A stretch of DNA of 64,000 nucleotides from CBDHHC01 sp965263345 (GCA_965263345.1 CBDHHC010000004.1:310001-374000); one strand, 5' to 3'. Positions 1 through 9,300 are shown, counted from the stretch's first letter. The notes: generated by a model not told the origin, from the sequence alone. Made by a program: numbers and translations.

Positions 1-545
1 TGTCCAATCGCTAAAACCCTTACATTTTTTAAGATTGTATCACTTATGTGGTTTTCGCTATTTCTTGCGCGCGTTCGATATGTTACGAGAACATCCACGC
101 GGTCATTGGGCAGGATAAAGCCACCAGCTACAGTCTTCTCTTTTATTTCAACTGAAATGGCACGCATGCCTGCACTTAAAATTGCAGCCATTACTCCGCC
201 TTCATTTGCTTTAATGAGCTTTTCTTTTTTTATTGGCTCACCTGATAGAAAGGGTGCTCGTGCAATTGCGCCGGAAAATTTCTTAACAGCTTTGGGTTGT
301 CTATCAATACTTATGAAACCTCTAGCGACCATTCCTTTTGGCCACTCCTGCCATTTAAAATCTTTTCTTGTTACAATATCGCCTAGTCTGATCTCACGAT
401 TAGCAACCAGGACTTTTGTGACATCCACACGCTTTTCAACGTGTACAACTTTATTGGGCTGAGGAAGCAGACCTCGTGACAGAAATGCAGCACCGCCCGC
501 AGCAAGAAAGGCAATCAGAAGAACAATTAATCGCGCACTTTTCAT
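1..545 (-). CDS. cpaB: Flp pilus assembly protein CpaB (partial)
   Basis: Reading in from the window edge, the minus strand is open for 181 codons from an ATG at 545; the C-terminus lies outside the window. The first ~20 residues form one hydrophobic membrane anchor (MKSARLIVLLIAFLAAGGAA). A SAF/RcpC-like region follows, with the CpaB-type stretches ANREIRLGDIV, WPKGMVARGFI and FILPNDRVDVLVTY. In the family CpaB is a periplasmic, inner-membrane-anchored partner of the CpaC secretin in Tad pilus export. Downstream genes of the tad cluster probably continue beyond position 1. The 248 bases between it and cpaA are AT-rich and hold no gene, so cpaB likely has its own promoter there. Confidence 0.9.
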   Translation of the reverse strand, partial: MKSARLIVLLIAFLAAGGAAFLSRGLLPQPNKVVHVEKRVDVTKVLVANREIRLGDIVTRKDFKWQEWPKGMVARGFISIDRQPKAVKKFSGAIARAPFLSGEPIKKEKLIKANEGGVMAAILSAGMRAISVEIKEKTVAGGFILPNDRVDVLVTYRTRARNSENHISDTILKNVRVLAIG

Positions 546-793
546 AAACGCCAAGCCTCTTAATAGAGTGGATAAATTTTAAGCCACCAAAAACTTAGAC
601 ACGATTAGTCATGTGCCTTGACAGCTATAATCATTACAAATGAACGCTATAATGTACTGGAAACTCATACTGAATTCTGAACAAAAACAGTGTAATTACT
701 ATTTTTATACATATGATTTACTTAAGCATTAATTAATTCAGAAAAATACAACATAATAAAAAAATATAAAATGAAGTATATATCTATTATATA

Positions 794-1300
794 CTACATA
801 TTTATATATGTCATCCATTCTGTATTTGGATACACAATCAGTGCTGCTGCCCCGAGGGCAACTCCATAAGGAATTCCACTATTTAAATTGTGCAATCTCA
901 ATGCCCAATTTTCTTTGGCTAAGAAAATAGGTAAGGGCATTTTTCTCAACATAAGTATTGCAATTGTAAGAATTCCTCCGAGAAATGAGGCAATAATTGC
1001 GAATGTCAGAAGGTGTTCAAACCCCAGCCAAAGTGCGGCTGCTGCAAAAATCTTTGCGTCACCTCCACCAATCCAGCCTTGTGAGAATAGTATCATGCCC
1101 AGAACAAGCATTAATAAGCCTGCACAAATATGTGCTGCTATGTCATAAATCTCAAATCCTATTAGTGGACTTAATACTAAAAACGCGATTACAAGGAAAA
1201 GGCTAATTCGATTCGGAATTGTCATGGTGAATAAATCCATGGAGGCTGCAAAACACATCGCAGCGGGAAAGCAAAACATCAAGGCAAATTCCAAAATCAT
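794..1300 (-). CDS. cpaA: Prepilin peptidase CpaA/TadV
   Basis: A 168-residue polytopic membrane protein of the type IV leader peptidase family (A24), at the short length typical of CpaA/TadV, which lack the N-methylating domain. The catalytic motif is present as GGGDAK around residue 78, the GxGD aspartate; an early Asp in SMDLFTMTIPNR matches the first catalytic Asp. It should cleave the leader of the Flp pilin encoded just upstream on the same strand, and of TadE-type pseudopilins. It lies between flp and cpaB, the usual tad order. A 12-bp palindrome (CAAGAATTCTTG, 1313-1324) sits just upstream of the start; its role is unknown. Confidence 0.92.
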   Translation of the reverse strand: MILEFALMFCFPAAMCFAASMDLFTMTIPNRISLFLVIAFLVLSPLIGFEIYDIAAHICAGLLMLVLGMILFSQGWIGGGDAKIFAAAALWLGFEHLLTFAIIASFLGGILTIAILMLRKMPLPIFLAKENWALRLHNLNSGIPYGVALGAAALIVYPNTEWMTYINM

Positions 1301-1346
1301 AATTCAATAGTCCAAGAATTCTTGTCCTTCTGTATGAAGAGAGTAT

Positions 1347-1375
1347 AAAAAAAGCCGTCCGTAAAAAACGGACGG
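1347..1375 (-). terminator. Rho-independent terminator after flp
   Basis: Perfect 8-bp stem CCGTCCGT (1355-1362) / ACGGACGG (1368-1375) with a 5-nt loop. Read on the minus strand it is followed by seven Ts (1347-1353). It lies between flp and cpaA, so it should make flp mRNA more abundant than the downstream tad genes. Confidence 0.9.
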
Positions 1376-1428
1376 TAATTGATCAGAGAGATTTGAAACC
1401 TATCAAACTCATGCTTTATGTCATGAAC

Positions 1429-1596
1429 TTACTTGGCAAGCTCAGTTTTAATTGTTGTAAACTCTGTATTTAACTGCGTACCAACTTCACCAACAACAAC
1501 AATGATAGCCACTGAAATTCCTGCAGCAATCAAACCATATTCAATTGCTGTTGCACCTGATTCATCATTAATAAAACGCTTTAGTAGATTTTTCAT
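1429..1596 (-). CDS. flp: Flp/Fap-type pilin, major Tad pilus subunit
   Basis: A 55-residue prepilin. Short basic leader (MKNLLKRFINDESG), then the Flp core GATAIEYGLIAAGISVAII, with the cleavage site expected after the Gly before ATAIEY; Glu and Tyr at mature positions 4 and 5 are the Flp signature. The hydrophobic helix continues to about residue 36 and a short polar tail follows. A clear Shine-Dalgarno (AAGGGAG, complement of 1604-1610) precedes the ATG. It would be processed by the neighbouring CpaA and assembled into adhesive Tad pili. Confidence 0.95.
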   Translation of the reverse strand: MKNLLKRFINDESGATAIEYGLIAAGISVAIIVVVGEVGTQLNTEFTTIKTELAK

Positions 1597-1882
1597 TTAA
1601 CGCTCCCTTAGCATAAATACTTAAGCTCCTGGTTCTAATCTAGACTTATCCGCCTAAGCATTGGAACTCAGATATGATAAAAGGTACACTAGATATATTA
1701 AGATCAAATAAAAATATATTTCGAAAAAACAGTATGATATAAGCTTTTTGTTAACCAAAAACAAAGCAAATAATATTGCAATACTGATAAATACATAATC
1801 AATTCAATACATTTGTTTGGAAAATATTTACACATTACACCTAACCTCCCCAAGAGTTTGTTGTTTTTCTGAGGTTATAGTT

Positions 1883-2386
1883 ATGATGTTGCATTATCAT
1901 TTGAGTAAGTTATCTGCCCGTTCCTTCATGTTCTATGGAGTTCTTTTCAATTTATTTTTCCTAATTGGAGCCAATCACGCTTATTCTGAAGAGTTTCTTG
2001 TTCGCGTTGATCAGGTGCGCTTAATGGATCTCAAGAAATCCGGTTCACATGTTATTGTAGGAAATCCATCGATTGCGGATGTGAGCATTCAAAATAGTAA
2101 ACTCCTCGTTATTACTGGAAAAAGCTTTGGCAGTACAAATGTTATTGTTCTAGGACCTGATAGAAAAATCATTACAAATACGACAATTGGTGTCGTTAAT
2201 GATGACCGACGTGTTGTTTCACTCTATAAAGGTTCTGATAGAGAGTCCTATAATTGTTCGCCAAAGTGCCAATCTATCCTGGTGATTGGGGATCAAGGTG
2301 AATATTTCCAAAACAATCAAAAAGCAGCTAGTGGGAAATCAAGTTTGGCTAATAGCAACGCAGAAAATGGCGAAAACGCTCAGTAA
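1883..2386 (+). CDS. Secreted CpaC N-domain-like pilus protein
   Basis: A 167-residue protein from the ATG at 1883, chosen because GAGG at 1871-1874 lies 8 nt upstream; an in-frame start at 1817 has no such site. Signal peptide ends near NHAYSE. Residues about 35-120 match the pilus-assembly/T2SS-T3SS N-terminal domain found in CpaC (VRVDQVRLMDL, VIVGNPSIADVSI, LLVITGKSFGSTNVIVLG). The secretin barrel of full CpaC is absent; the rest is a polar tail with a Cys pair (YNCSPKCQS). It is divergent from flp and followed by two TadE-like genes. Probably a periplasmic accessory of the Tad machine; the exact role is inferred. Confidence 0.8.
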   Translation: MMLHYHLSKLSARSFMFYGVLFNLFFLIGANHAYSEEFLVRVDQVRLMDLKKSGSHVIVGNPSIADVSIQNSKLLVITGKSFGSTNVIVLGPDRKIITNTTIGVVNDDRRVVSLYKGSDRESYNCSPKCQSILVIGDQGEYFQNNQKAASGKSSLANSNAENGENAQ

Positions 2387-2491
2387 CTCTTTGCTAACTA
2401 TGACTGATATGGATTTTCTTTATCAACAATATGTTAGTCATATCGTGTTTTACTGAAGTTTGTTTGCAGACTTTAGCTGAGAGTAAAAAGA

Positions 2492-3076
2492 ATGAAAAGC
2501 AGAATATATACAGGTCTGATTCTATCTGTATCTTTTTTGACTTTTATCTTTAAGAAATTTAAACGCAATAGATCCGGTGCAACCGCTGTAGAGTTTGCAA
2601 TTGTCGCTCTTCCTTTCTTATCTTTGCTTTTTGCAATAATCGAGGTTGCACTTGTCTTCTTTGGGTCATTAGCTCTTGATAATGCCGTAGATAAAACATC
2701 CCGTCTCATTCGCACCGGGCAGGCACAAGGCGCAAGCATGACTGAAGCGCAATTTAAGGATGATATCTGCCAGCAGATTATAAGCCTTTTTAATTGTACC
2801 AATAGTCTAAGAACTGAACTCGTTACATTCACTAATTTTCAGGCTGCTAGTGATTTTGTTGCAGACGCAAGCAATAATCCACTTGATGGCAATGGTGATC
2901 TACGTGATGACTTTACATATGATGATAGTAGTGAAGCTGAAGAAATTGTTTTAGTTCGCGTCTTCTTCGAATGGCAACTCATGCCTAATTTTCCCGGTAT
3001 TGGTTTAGCAAATATGGGTAATGGGAATCGTCTCGTTTCTACAGTTGCCGTCTTCAAGAATGAGCCATTTAATTAA
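2492..3076 (+). CDS. tadE: TadE-family pseudopilin
   Basis: 194 residues. After a short hydrophobic, basic N-terminus comes the TadE signature RNRSGATAVEFAIVALPFL, a prepilin-like cleavage region plus a hydrophobic helix up to about residue 60. The C-terminal ~130 residues are predicted extracytoplasmic. TadE and TadF are minor pseudopilins processed by TadV/CpaA and needed for Tad pilus assembly. Only 9 nt separate it from the next, related gene, so the two are one transcript. Confidence 0.9.
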   Translation: MKSRIYTGLILSVSFLTFIFKKFKRNRSGATAVEFAIVALPFLSLLFAIIEVALVFFGSLALDNAVDKTSRLIRTGQAQGASMTEAQFKDDICQQIISLFNCTNSLRTELVTFTNFQAASDFVADASNNPLDGNGDLRDDFTYDDSSEAEEIVLVRVFFEWQLMPNFPGIGLANMGNGNRLVSTVAVFKNEPFN

Positions 3077-3085
3077 GAGACTGTA

Positions 3086-3670
3086 ATGAAAGTACTCCTG
3101 GACAAAATATTCGTTTATGTTAAATCAAACCTCTCATTCCTTACCTATGTTCGTTTCTGGCAAAATAGAAAAGGGCTTGCTGCCTTAGAATTTGCTATGA
3201 TTGTCCCTCTTATGATAGCAATGTATATGGGCGCGGTAGAGCTCGGTCAGGCTCTTACAGTTGATAGAAAACTCACATCGCTGGCAAGTGCTTCTGCAGA
3301 TTTGGTTGCTCAATCTAAACAAGTCAGTCAAAGTGATATTGATGATATTTTTGAGATAACAGACACTATTTTATCCCCTTATGATACTGCTAGTTTGAAA
3401 ATTATTATAAGTAGTGTGGTCTCAGATCAGAATAATGTCAAAACGGTGGATTGGTCTGTCAGTAACCAAACTGGGCAAGCCTATTCTCCTGGGGCAACAA
3501 TTCCAGGGCTTCCGGCCAATATAACAGAACCGAACAGCAGTATTATTGTTACTGAGGTGGAATATAATTATAGCTCACCTGTGAATTACTATTTTACTGG
3601 CAGCATTACTTTATCTGATATGTTTTTCACACGCCCAAGACAAAGCCTTCAAGTTGAATTCACAAATTAG
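3086..3670 (+). CDS. TadE/TadG-like pseudopilin
   Basis: 194 residues. The pilin-like segment is RKGLAALEFAMIVPLMIAM at about residues 28-46, followed by GAVELGQALTVDRKLTSLASASADLVAQ, a pattern seen in TadE/TadG-like proteins. The periplasmic part is beta-rich by appearance. With the preceding TadE-like gene it forms a two-gene operon ending in a strong terminator. Probably the second minor pseudopilin (TadF-like or a short TadG-like protein); sequence alone does not settle which. Confidence 0.87.
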   Translation: MKVLLDKIFVYVKSNLSFLTYVRFWQNRKGLAALEFAMIVPLMIAMYMGAVELGQALTVDRKLTSLASASADLVAQSKQVSQSDIDDIFEITDTILSPYDTASLKIIISSVVSDQNNVKTVDWSVSNQTGQAYSPGATIPGLPANITEPNSSIIVTEVEYNYSSPVNYYFTGSITLSDMFFTRPRQSLQVEFTN

Positions 3671-3689
3671 CATTAACAAGGCAGTTTGC

Positions 3690-3728
3690 GCTGGAATATA
3701 AGGTGTATATTCCAGCTTTTATTTTTCT
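3690..3728 (+). terminator. Rho-independent terminator between tadE-like genes and ppk2
   Basis: Perfect 11-bp stem GCTGGAATATA (3690-3700) / TATATTCCAGC (3706-3716), 5-nt loop, then TTTTATTTTT. It ends the plus-strand pseudopilin operon and lies just beyond the 3' end of the convergent ppk2 gene. Confidence 0.92.
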
Positions 3729-3733
3729 TAGAC

Positions 3734-4660
3734 TCAGTCATTATTTTCGCCAAAGATTGTTCTTGCACTTGCCACAATCAGTGGATCTGGAGTGATATCT
3801 ACAGTCGTATCTTTTCCATCATAATCGATCAGGTTTAGTACGTGTCTAATTGCGTTCAGACGTGCTCTTGGCTGGTCTTCAGACTTCACAATTGTCCATG
3901 GTGCGTGATCTGTATGAGTTAATTTGAACGTTGCCTCTTTGGCTTCTGTATAATCATCCCAACGTTGTTGAGCTTCTTTATCAATGGGGCTTAGTTTCCA
4001 TTGTTTGAGCGGGTTTGTTTCACGGTCATGAAATCGTCTTGCCTGCTCTGGTTTACTTACTGATAAATAAAACTTGATGAGTTTGATGCCACTTTGCACT
4101 AACATCTCTTCAAATTTTGGAGCTTGATGGACAAATTCCCAATATTCTTCTTCGCTACAAAATCCCATAACTCGCTCAACACCAGCACGGTTATACCATG
4201 ATCTATCAAAAAATACGATCTCTCCGGATGATGGCATATGGATAACATACCTTTGGAAATACCACTGGTTGCGTTCCGTCTCAGTTGGCTTTTCCAGCGC
4301 TACAACACGAGCTCCGCGTGGATTAATATTCTCTGTGAAACGTTTGATGCTACTCCCTTTACCGGCAGCATCACGCCCTTCAAAAACAATTACAATTTTC
4401 TGGCCAGTATCCTTTGCCCAATTTTGTAGCTTTACCAGTTCAACCTGAAGAGGGTATTTTTGCAAATGATATTCTTTGGCCGACATTCTTTTATCGTAAG
4501 GAAATATTCCTTCCAAAAAATATTTACTTATTACTTCATCTGTAATTGGCACATCTGGATCGTGAGGTGTTGCGTTTTCAAGAGGCCCTTCTGTGTCGGG
4601 CAATTCCAGGGATCTTTCTATATAATCCGCCCATAGTTCAGGATTTGTTTGATCTATCAT
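3734..4660 (-). CDS. ppk2: Polyphosphate kinase 2 (PPK2)
   Basis: 308 residues, single-domain PPK2. Walker A is in FEGRDAAGKGSSIKRF (about 93-108) and Walker B in FFDRSWYNRAGVERVMGF (about 149-166), both diagnostic of PPK2; the lid region EQARRFHDRETNPLKQWKLS is also typical. Class I PPK2 enzymes phosphorylate NDPs with polyphosphate, so it links polyphosphate to the nucleotide pool in the cytoplasm. Single gene, convergent with the pilus operon and divergent from the DUF255 gene. Confidence 0.95.
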   Translation of the reverse strand: MIDQTNPELWADYIERSLELPDTEGPLENATPHDPDVPITDEVISKYFLEGIFPYDKRMSAKEYHLQKYPLQVELVKLQNWAKDTGQKIVIVFEGRDAAGKGSSIKRFTENINPRGARVVALEKPTETERNQWYFQRYVIHMPSSGEIVFFDRSWYNRAGVERVMGFCSEEEYWEFVHQAPKFEEMLVQSGIKLIKFYLSVSKPEQARRFHDRETNPLKQWKLSPIDKEAQQRWDDYTEAKEATFKLTHTDHAPWTIVKSEDQPRARLNAIRHVLNLIDYDGKDTTVDITPDPLIVASARTIFGENND

Positions 4661-4886
4661 AGGTTTCTACCGCTAAAATGATGATTTACACATTACATGT
4701 CCCATTTTACTTATTCGTGGGAAACATATCAGCTGCATGTAATTTCTTTTTATTTTTGGACATAGGACTTATTCCTAAAATATTATGATCTCACATTATT
4801 GTGAAATCAATGTGAATTTGTGTATAGCTTAAAAACTGATACGTAACTCTATGTATACTTTGCTGTGATTAATTAAGGAATTCGCT

Positions 4887-7124
4887 GTGTCAAATGCTTT
4901 TTATGCAGAAATAAGAATAATTTGTGTTTTAATTATTGCTTTTGTTTATTTCTCGCCTCCTTTGTATGCAGCTAAGACGACTAAAACTGCAGAAAATTTA
5001 AGACTGGCAAACTCTGCATCGCCTTATCTTAGGTCTCACAGCAAAGATTTGGTTCAATGGTATCCTTGGGGAGAAGACGCATTTCATGTTGCCCGCAAAA
5101 CTAACCGCCCTATTCTGGTTTCATTTGGCTATACAGCTTGCCACTGGTGTCACGTGATGCAGGAAAAGCATTTTAATGCACCGCATATTGCAAAGATCAT
5201 AAATGACCAATTTGTTCCTGTTTTGGTAGATAGGGAGCGTCGAGCGAGCTTAGATGAGACTTATATGCTTGTTACTGAAAGCATGACACAACGTGGGGGA
5301 TGGCCCAACACAGTCTTTTTAACTCCAGACCTCAAACCTTTTTACGGGACGGCATATGTTCCGCCAGAAGTCTTTTCACAGGTTCTTGAGTCAATGAACC
5401 GGACCTGGTTGACACAAAAGGCCAGCCTTATTGATCAAGCTAATAGGATGGCCAATGTCTTATCACGTTATGTGAATAGAAAAGAAAAAAGTGCTGTCTT
5501 AAATCAAGATGTTTTTGAGGGGACCGCGAAAGGTATTGCCTTTCGATTTGATCCTTTTAAGGGAGGGCTTGGAACTGCTCCAAAATTTTTTCGACCTTCC
5601 GTTTTAATGTTCCTTCTGCAGCAATATGAGAGAAGTGGAGAAGATGTTCTTCTTGATTCTGTTGAAACAACATTGAATTCTGGAATATCAGGTGGCATTC
5701 ATGATCATCTTGAAGGTGGGTTTCACCGGTATACCGTTGATCCTGCATGGCGTGTTCCTCATTTCGAGAAAATGCTGAGTGATCAAGCTCTCATGGCAGA
5801 AATTCTTATTAATACCTATAGAATTACAGGTAAGAAAGAGTATGCTGATACTGCACGGAAAACATTAGATTACATTCTTGCTGATATGACATCACCTGAA
5901 GGTGCATTTTATACTGCTCGAGATGCAGATTCGGAAGGTGAAGAGGGAACTTATTATGTTTGGTCTCCGCAACAACTTGAGAAAGTTCTTGGAAAAAGTG
6001 ATGCTGCATTGGCGATAAAAACTTTTGGTCTCCAAACAGAAGGAGATTTTACAGGTAAGATCATTTTAAATCTGGATCAAGTTGATAAAAATAACATAAA
6101 ACAAATACATGGTTTCTTTGCTAATCTGAAAAAAGTTCGAGACAAACGACAAAAACCTATCCGCGATGAGAAAGTTCTGACTGCCTGGAATGGCATGACG
6201 ATTGCCAGTTTGGCCTTAAATGCGAATATTTTAAATGAGCCCAAGTATCTCAATGCCGCGAAACGCGCCGGCCATTTTATATGGAATACTATGAGAGATA
6301 AAAATGGGCACCTCTTTCGAAGTTATTTTAAAGGAGCTCGTTCTGTAGAGGCACAACTTGATGATTATGCGCACCTTGCACGTGCTTATATTTTTTTGTT
6401 TGATACAACACGAGAGAAAGTATGGTTTGATAGAGCCCTTAAAATCATACAACTCTCCTATGATGGTTTTGAGGATAAGGAAACGGGTGATTTCTATGCG
6501 ACCCGACAAGTTGAAGCTTTTGCTAGAATGAAACCAAGAACTGATAATGATATCCCATCGGCAAATGGTGTAATGCTGGACGTTCTTACACTTCTTTATC
6601 GTAGGTCTCTTGATGTTCAGTATAAAGGTAAAGTTGAGAAAGTTCTTGCTGCCCTTTCTGGTTTGGCTTTGAAAGATCCTACAGGTGGCGTTTCTATTCT
6701 GCATGCTGCAGATCAATTTCAACGAGGTGAAGTGGGACATATACAATATGCAGGAAGAGGGGTTGTGAGGATTGCGCAACTTAGATCAGATAAAGAAAAT
6801 AAAAAAATTGTATTTCAACTTCAGATTGCAGATGGTTGGCATATTAATTCTAATAAACCCCTTGAAGAACATCTTATAGCTACCAGTTTAAAACTCTCTC
6901 ATAGGGGAAAACCGGTTGATGTTAAGCTGACATTTCCTAAGCCAATCACTAAAAAACTGAGCTTTAATGATAAACCTGTGGCAATTTTTGAAAATTCAAT
7001 TGAAGTGATTGCACATATTACAGAACCCAATGTCCAAAAAATACATGCTGAACTTGAAGTTCAGACATGTTCCGATACAATTTGCCTGCTCCCTGAAAAG
7101 ATAGTTATGAAAGTTATAAATTAG
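4887..7124 (+). CDS. Exported DUF255 thioredoxin-like protein fused to a DsbD-N-like domain
   Basis: 745 residues. A hydrophobic signal segment (about 10-28) ends at LYAAK. Residues about 35-200 are the DUF255/Spermatogenesis-20 thioredoxin-like domain with CHWC (Cys85, Cys88) and the family stretch GGWPNTVFLTPD. Residues 200-600 look like the (alpha/alpha)6 glycosidase-type barrel of YyaL/SSP411 proteins (RVPHFEKMLSDQA, DADSEGEEGTYYVW, LTAWNGMTIASLA). The last ~128 residues resemble the DsbD periplasmic N-terminal domain (DGWHINSNKP, then CSDTICLLPE with a C-x4-C pair). Most YyaL relatives are cytosolic, so export plus a DsbD-like module suggests a periplasmic thiol-disulfide role; the substrate is unknown. 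Confidence 0.85.
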   Translation: MSNAFYAEIRIICVLIIAFVYFSPPLYAAKTTKTAENLRLANSASPYLRSHSKDLVQWYPWGEDAFHVARKTNRPILVSFGYTACHWCHVMQEKHFNAPHIAKIINDQFVPVLVDRERRASLDETYMLVTESMTQRGGWPNTVFLTPDLKPFYGTAYVPPEVFSQVLESMNRTWLTQKASLIDQANRMANVLSRYVNRKEKSAVLNQDVFEGTAKGIAFRFDPFKGGLGTAPKFFRPSVLMFLLQQYERSGEDVLLDSVETTLNSGISGGIHDHLEGGFHRYTVDPAWRVPHFEKMLSDQALMAEILINTYRITGKKEYADTARKTLDYILADMTSPEGAFYTARDADSEGEEGTYYVWSPQQLEKVLGKSDAALAIKTFGLQTEGDFTGKIILNLDQVDKNNIKQIHGFFANLKKVRDKRQKPIRDEKVLTAWNGMTIASLALNANILNEPKYLNAAKRAGHFIWNTMRDKNGHLFRSYFKGARSVEAQLDDYAHLARAYIFLFDTTREKVWFDRALKIIQLSYDGFEDKETGDFYATRQVEAFARMKPRTDNDIPSANGVMLDVLTLLYRRSLDVQYKGKVEKVLAALSGLALKDPTGGVSILHAADQFQRGEVGHIQYAGRGVVRIAQLRSDKENKKIVFQLQIADGWHINSNKPLEEHLIATSLKLSHRGKPVDVKLTFPKPITKKLSFNDKPVAIFENSIEVIAHITEPNVQKIHAELEVQTCSDTICLLPEKIVMKVIN

Positions 7125-7369
7125 TATATTCATGTCTCAGACTAAAACAAATATTCTTAAGCACATTTAAATACCCGATTTTTCACCTTTTTCAAACCAA
7201 CTAAGGTATAAAAAGTTTTAAACTACTCACCTAAATTTATTTAGCTCACTTTTTCTCATGTTAAGTTTTTTAGAGTAAAATGATCTCTTCAATCAATGTG
7301 TTTATCTTCGCTGATATCTTTTTAGGGGTTCAGTTTTTTTAAAGCATATTCATTATTGGAGAGCATCTT

Positions 7370-8389
7370 ATGGCGCTGAATGTACTATTTGTTGATGACG
7401 AGCCCATGGTCCTCAATGGTCTTCGGCGGATGCTGAGAGGCTATCGTAAAGAATGGGATATGAGTTTTGCTAACTCGGGTCAAGAAGCTCTAGAGTTATT
7501 AGAACAAAAAAAATATAACGCAATCGTCTCAGATATGCGCATGCCAGAGATGACAGGAAATGTGTTACTTGGAAAAGTTTCAGAAACCCACCCCCATTGT
7601 GCTCGATTAATTTTATCCGGTCATGCAGAACTCTCGGCGATCTTAGATGCTGTAAAGCCAGCCCATCAATTTCATTCAAAGCCCTGTGATGTAAATTCAT
7701 TAAGTCAAGCCTTGTCTGGTATACATGAACTTAACCTTTTAGGCATAGATGAGCAGACACAAGCACATATGGTTTCTGTTACAAGACTGAGATCTACCCA
7801 AGAAGCATGCTCAAAGCTAAAACACTATTTAAATGGTCCTTCAAAAGATTTTGAAGACCTTTATCAAATTATAAAATCTGATATTGCATTAACTTCTCAA
7901 GTCTTAAGGCTTGTCAATTCCTCGTTCTTTGGTAAAGCCGTTATTACTCTAGATCTTAGGAAAGCTCTTCAAACTCTTGGTGGAGATTTACTCATTCGTT
8001 TGAATGAAGAAATTGAGTTTTTTACATCCTCAGAGACGCAAGATGAGGAAGACTATGTCTGTAAAATCAATCAATGTGCACTCCAATTTCGTGAACAACT
8101 TGTTGAAGCAGCTCTAAAAAAAGGCTTATCTGATAGTCACTTAGATGAAGTGAATTCTCTAGCTGCACTTTCATTTGTTGGTCCTCTTATTTGTTACGGT
8201 CTGGATATGCCTCAAGATGCTGAGAGTAAAATTAATCAATCAAAAACTATGCTAACACTATGGGGGTTTGCGCCTGAATATGTTCAAATCATTTCTCGAG
8301 GTGAAGCTGTTTCCGATCCAAATTTACAAGTAATCCATGAACTCTTGACAGAGACGCATTCAAATTTTTGTCAAACACTTATCCATTAA
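7370..8389 (+). CDS. Response regulator with HDOD output domain
   Basis: 339 residues. An N-terminal receiver domain (about 1-120) has the acidic pair Asp9/Asp10, phospho-acceptor Asp55 in SDMRMPEMTG, Ser83 and Lys104 (HSKP). The rest is an HDOD domain (SDIALTSQVLRLVNSSFFG near 169-187). HDOD proteins usually act as signalling scaffolds, not nucleotide hydrolases. First gene of an operon with a PhnD-like binding protein and a histidine kinase: its stop codon overlaps the ribosome binding site of the next gene, so translation is probably coupled. Very likely the cognate regulator of that kinase. Confidence 0.92.
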   Translation: MALNVLFVDDEPMVLNGLRRMLRGYRKEWDMSFANSGQEALELLEQKKYNAIVSDMRMPEMTGNVLLGKVSETHPHCARLILSGHAELSAILDAVKPAHQFHSKPCDVNSLSQALSGIHELNLLGIDEQTQAHMVSVTRLRSTQEACSKLKHYLNGPSKDFEDLYQIIKSDIALTSQVLRLVNSSFFGKAVITLDLRKALQTLGGDLLIRLNEEIEFFTSSETQDEEDYVCKINQCALQFREQLVEAALKKGLSDSHLDEVNSLAALSFVGPLICYGLDMPQDAESKINQSKTMLTLWGFAPEYVQIISRGEAVSDPNLQVIHELLTETHSNFCQTLIH

Positions 8390-8400
8390 GGAGGCCGCGT

Positions 8401-9300
8401 ATGAATGTGAGTGTTTTTAAGAAACATTTTCTGATGAAAGTGACCACTATTGTTGTCTCTTCATTTTTCTTGTTTCTAGCCTTTTTTTCAACATCTCAAG
8501 CCAACGAAGTGCAGAAGCAACCAGAGTTGGTCTTTGGAATTGTACCGCAACAATCTGCCACTCGGCTTGCGAAAATTTGGGTACCATTCTTAAAACATCT
8601 TAGTGCAGAGACTAATGTAAGAATTAAGTTTGCAACAGCTAAAGATATTCCAACATTTGAAGCATGTCTTTCACAAGGGGCATATGATATTGCTTACATG
8701 AACCCATATCATTTTACGACGTATCATGCTCTTAAAGGTTATCGTGCTTTTGCTAGGCAAGAAAAAAAGAGATTGCGGGGGTTGATTGTTGTTAAGAAGG
8801 GAAGTTCTTTTGGAGACTTAAAGGATCTGGACAATAAAGACATTGCCTTTCCATCACCAGCAGCTTTTGGGGCTAGTGTTATTCCAAGAGCTGAAATGAA
8901 GCGGAACAAAATGTCTATCACTCCTAAGTATGTGAAATCACATGACTCGGTCTATCGCTCTGTTGCAGCGGGTTTATTTCCTGCTGGCGGAGGTGTCCTG
9001 AGGACATATCGTAGTATCCCTGAAGGTTTAAGATCTCAGCTCAGGGTGCTTTACAAAACAGACGCCTATACACCACATGCTTTTGCAGCACATCCACGTA
9101 TCAAGCAAGATCTTATCCAACAAATTTCTGATGTTATGGTTGGACTGAAAGATAAACAAAGTAACCTACTCAAGCCTCTTGGGATGAAAGGTTTCGAGTC
9201 AGCTATTGATAAAGACTGGGATGATGTTCGTGCCTTAAACCTTACAGACTCACATACAAAAATTATTAAGGATAGCAACCTTCGATGTCGTTCCGGCTAA
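8401..9300 (+). CDS. PhnD-like periplasmic substrate-binding protein
   Basis: 299 residues from the ATG at 8401, preceded by AAGGAGG at 8388-8394. Signal peptide of about 35 residues ending near TSQANE. The mature part matches the phosphate/phosphite/phosphonate binding family (PhnD/PtxB-like): FGIVPQQSATRLAKIWVPFL, FEACLSQGAYDIAYMNPYHF, GASVIPRAEM. No ABC permease or ATPase genes accompany it. Its stop overlaps the start of a membrane histidine kinase by 16 nt, so it most likely works as the periplasmic ligand sensor for that kinase and not in transport. The ligand is unknown. Confidence 0.88.
   Translation: MNVSVFKKHFLMKVTTIVVSSFFLFLAFFSTSQANEVQKQPELVFGIVPQQSATRLAKIWVPFLKHLSAETNVRIKFATAKDIPTFEACLSQGAYDIAYMNPYHFTTYHALKGYRAFARQEKKRLRGLIVVKKGSSFGDLKDLDNKDIAFPSPAAFGASVIPRAEMKRNKMSITPKYVKSHDSVYRSVAAGLFPAGGGVLRTYRSIPEGLRSQLRVLYKTDAYTPHAFAAHPRIKQDLIQQISDVMVGLKDKQSNLLKPLGMKGFESAIDKDWDDVRALNLTDSHTKIIKDSNLRCRSG

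Noticed and set aside
46..462. 138-codon open frame on the plus strand
   Set aside because: It is the antisense shadow of the cpaB reading frame, which continues through position 1 and has clear CpaB motifs.
8368..8400. Upstream start for the PhnD-like protein at 8368
   Set aside because: It would overlap the previous gene and ignore the perfect AAGGAGG placed before the ATG at 8401.
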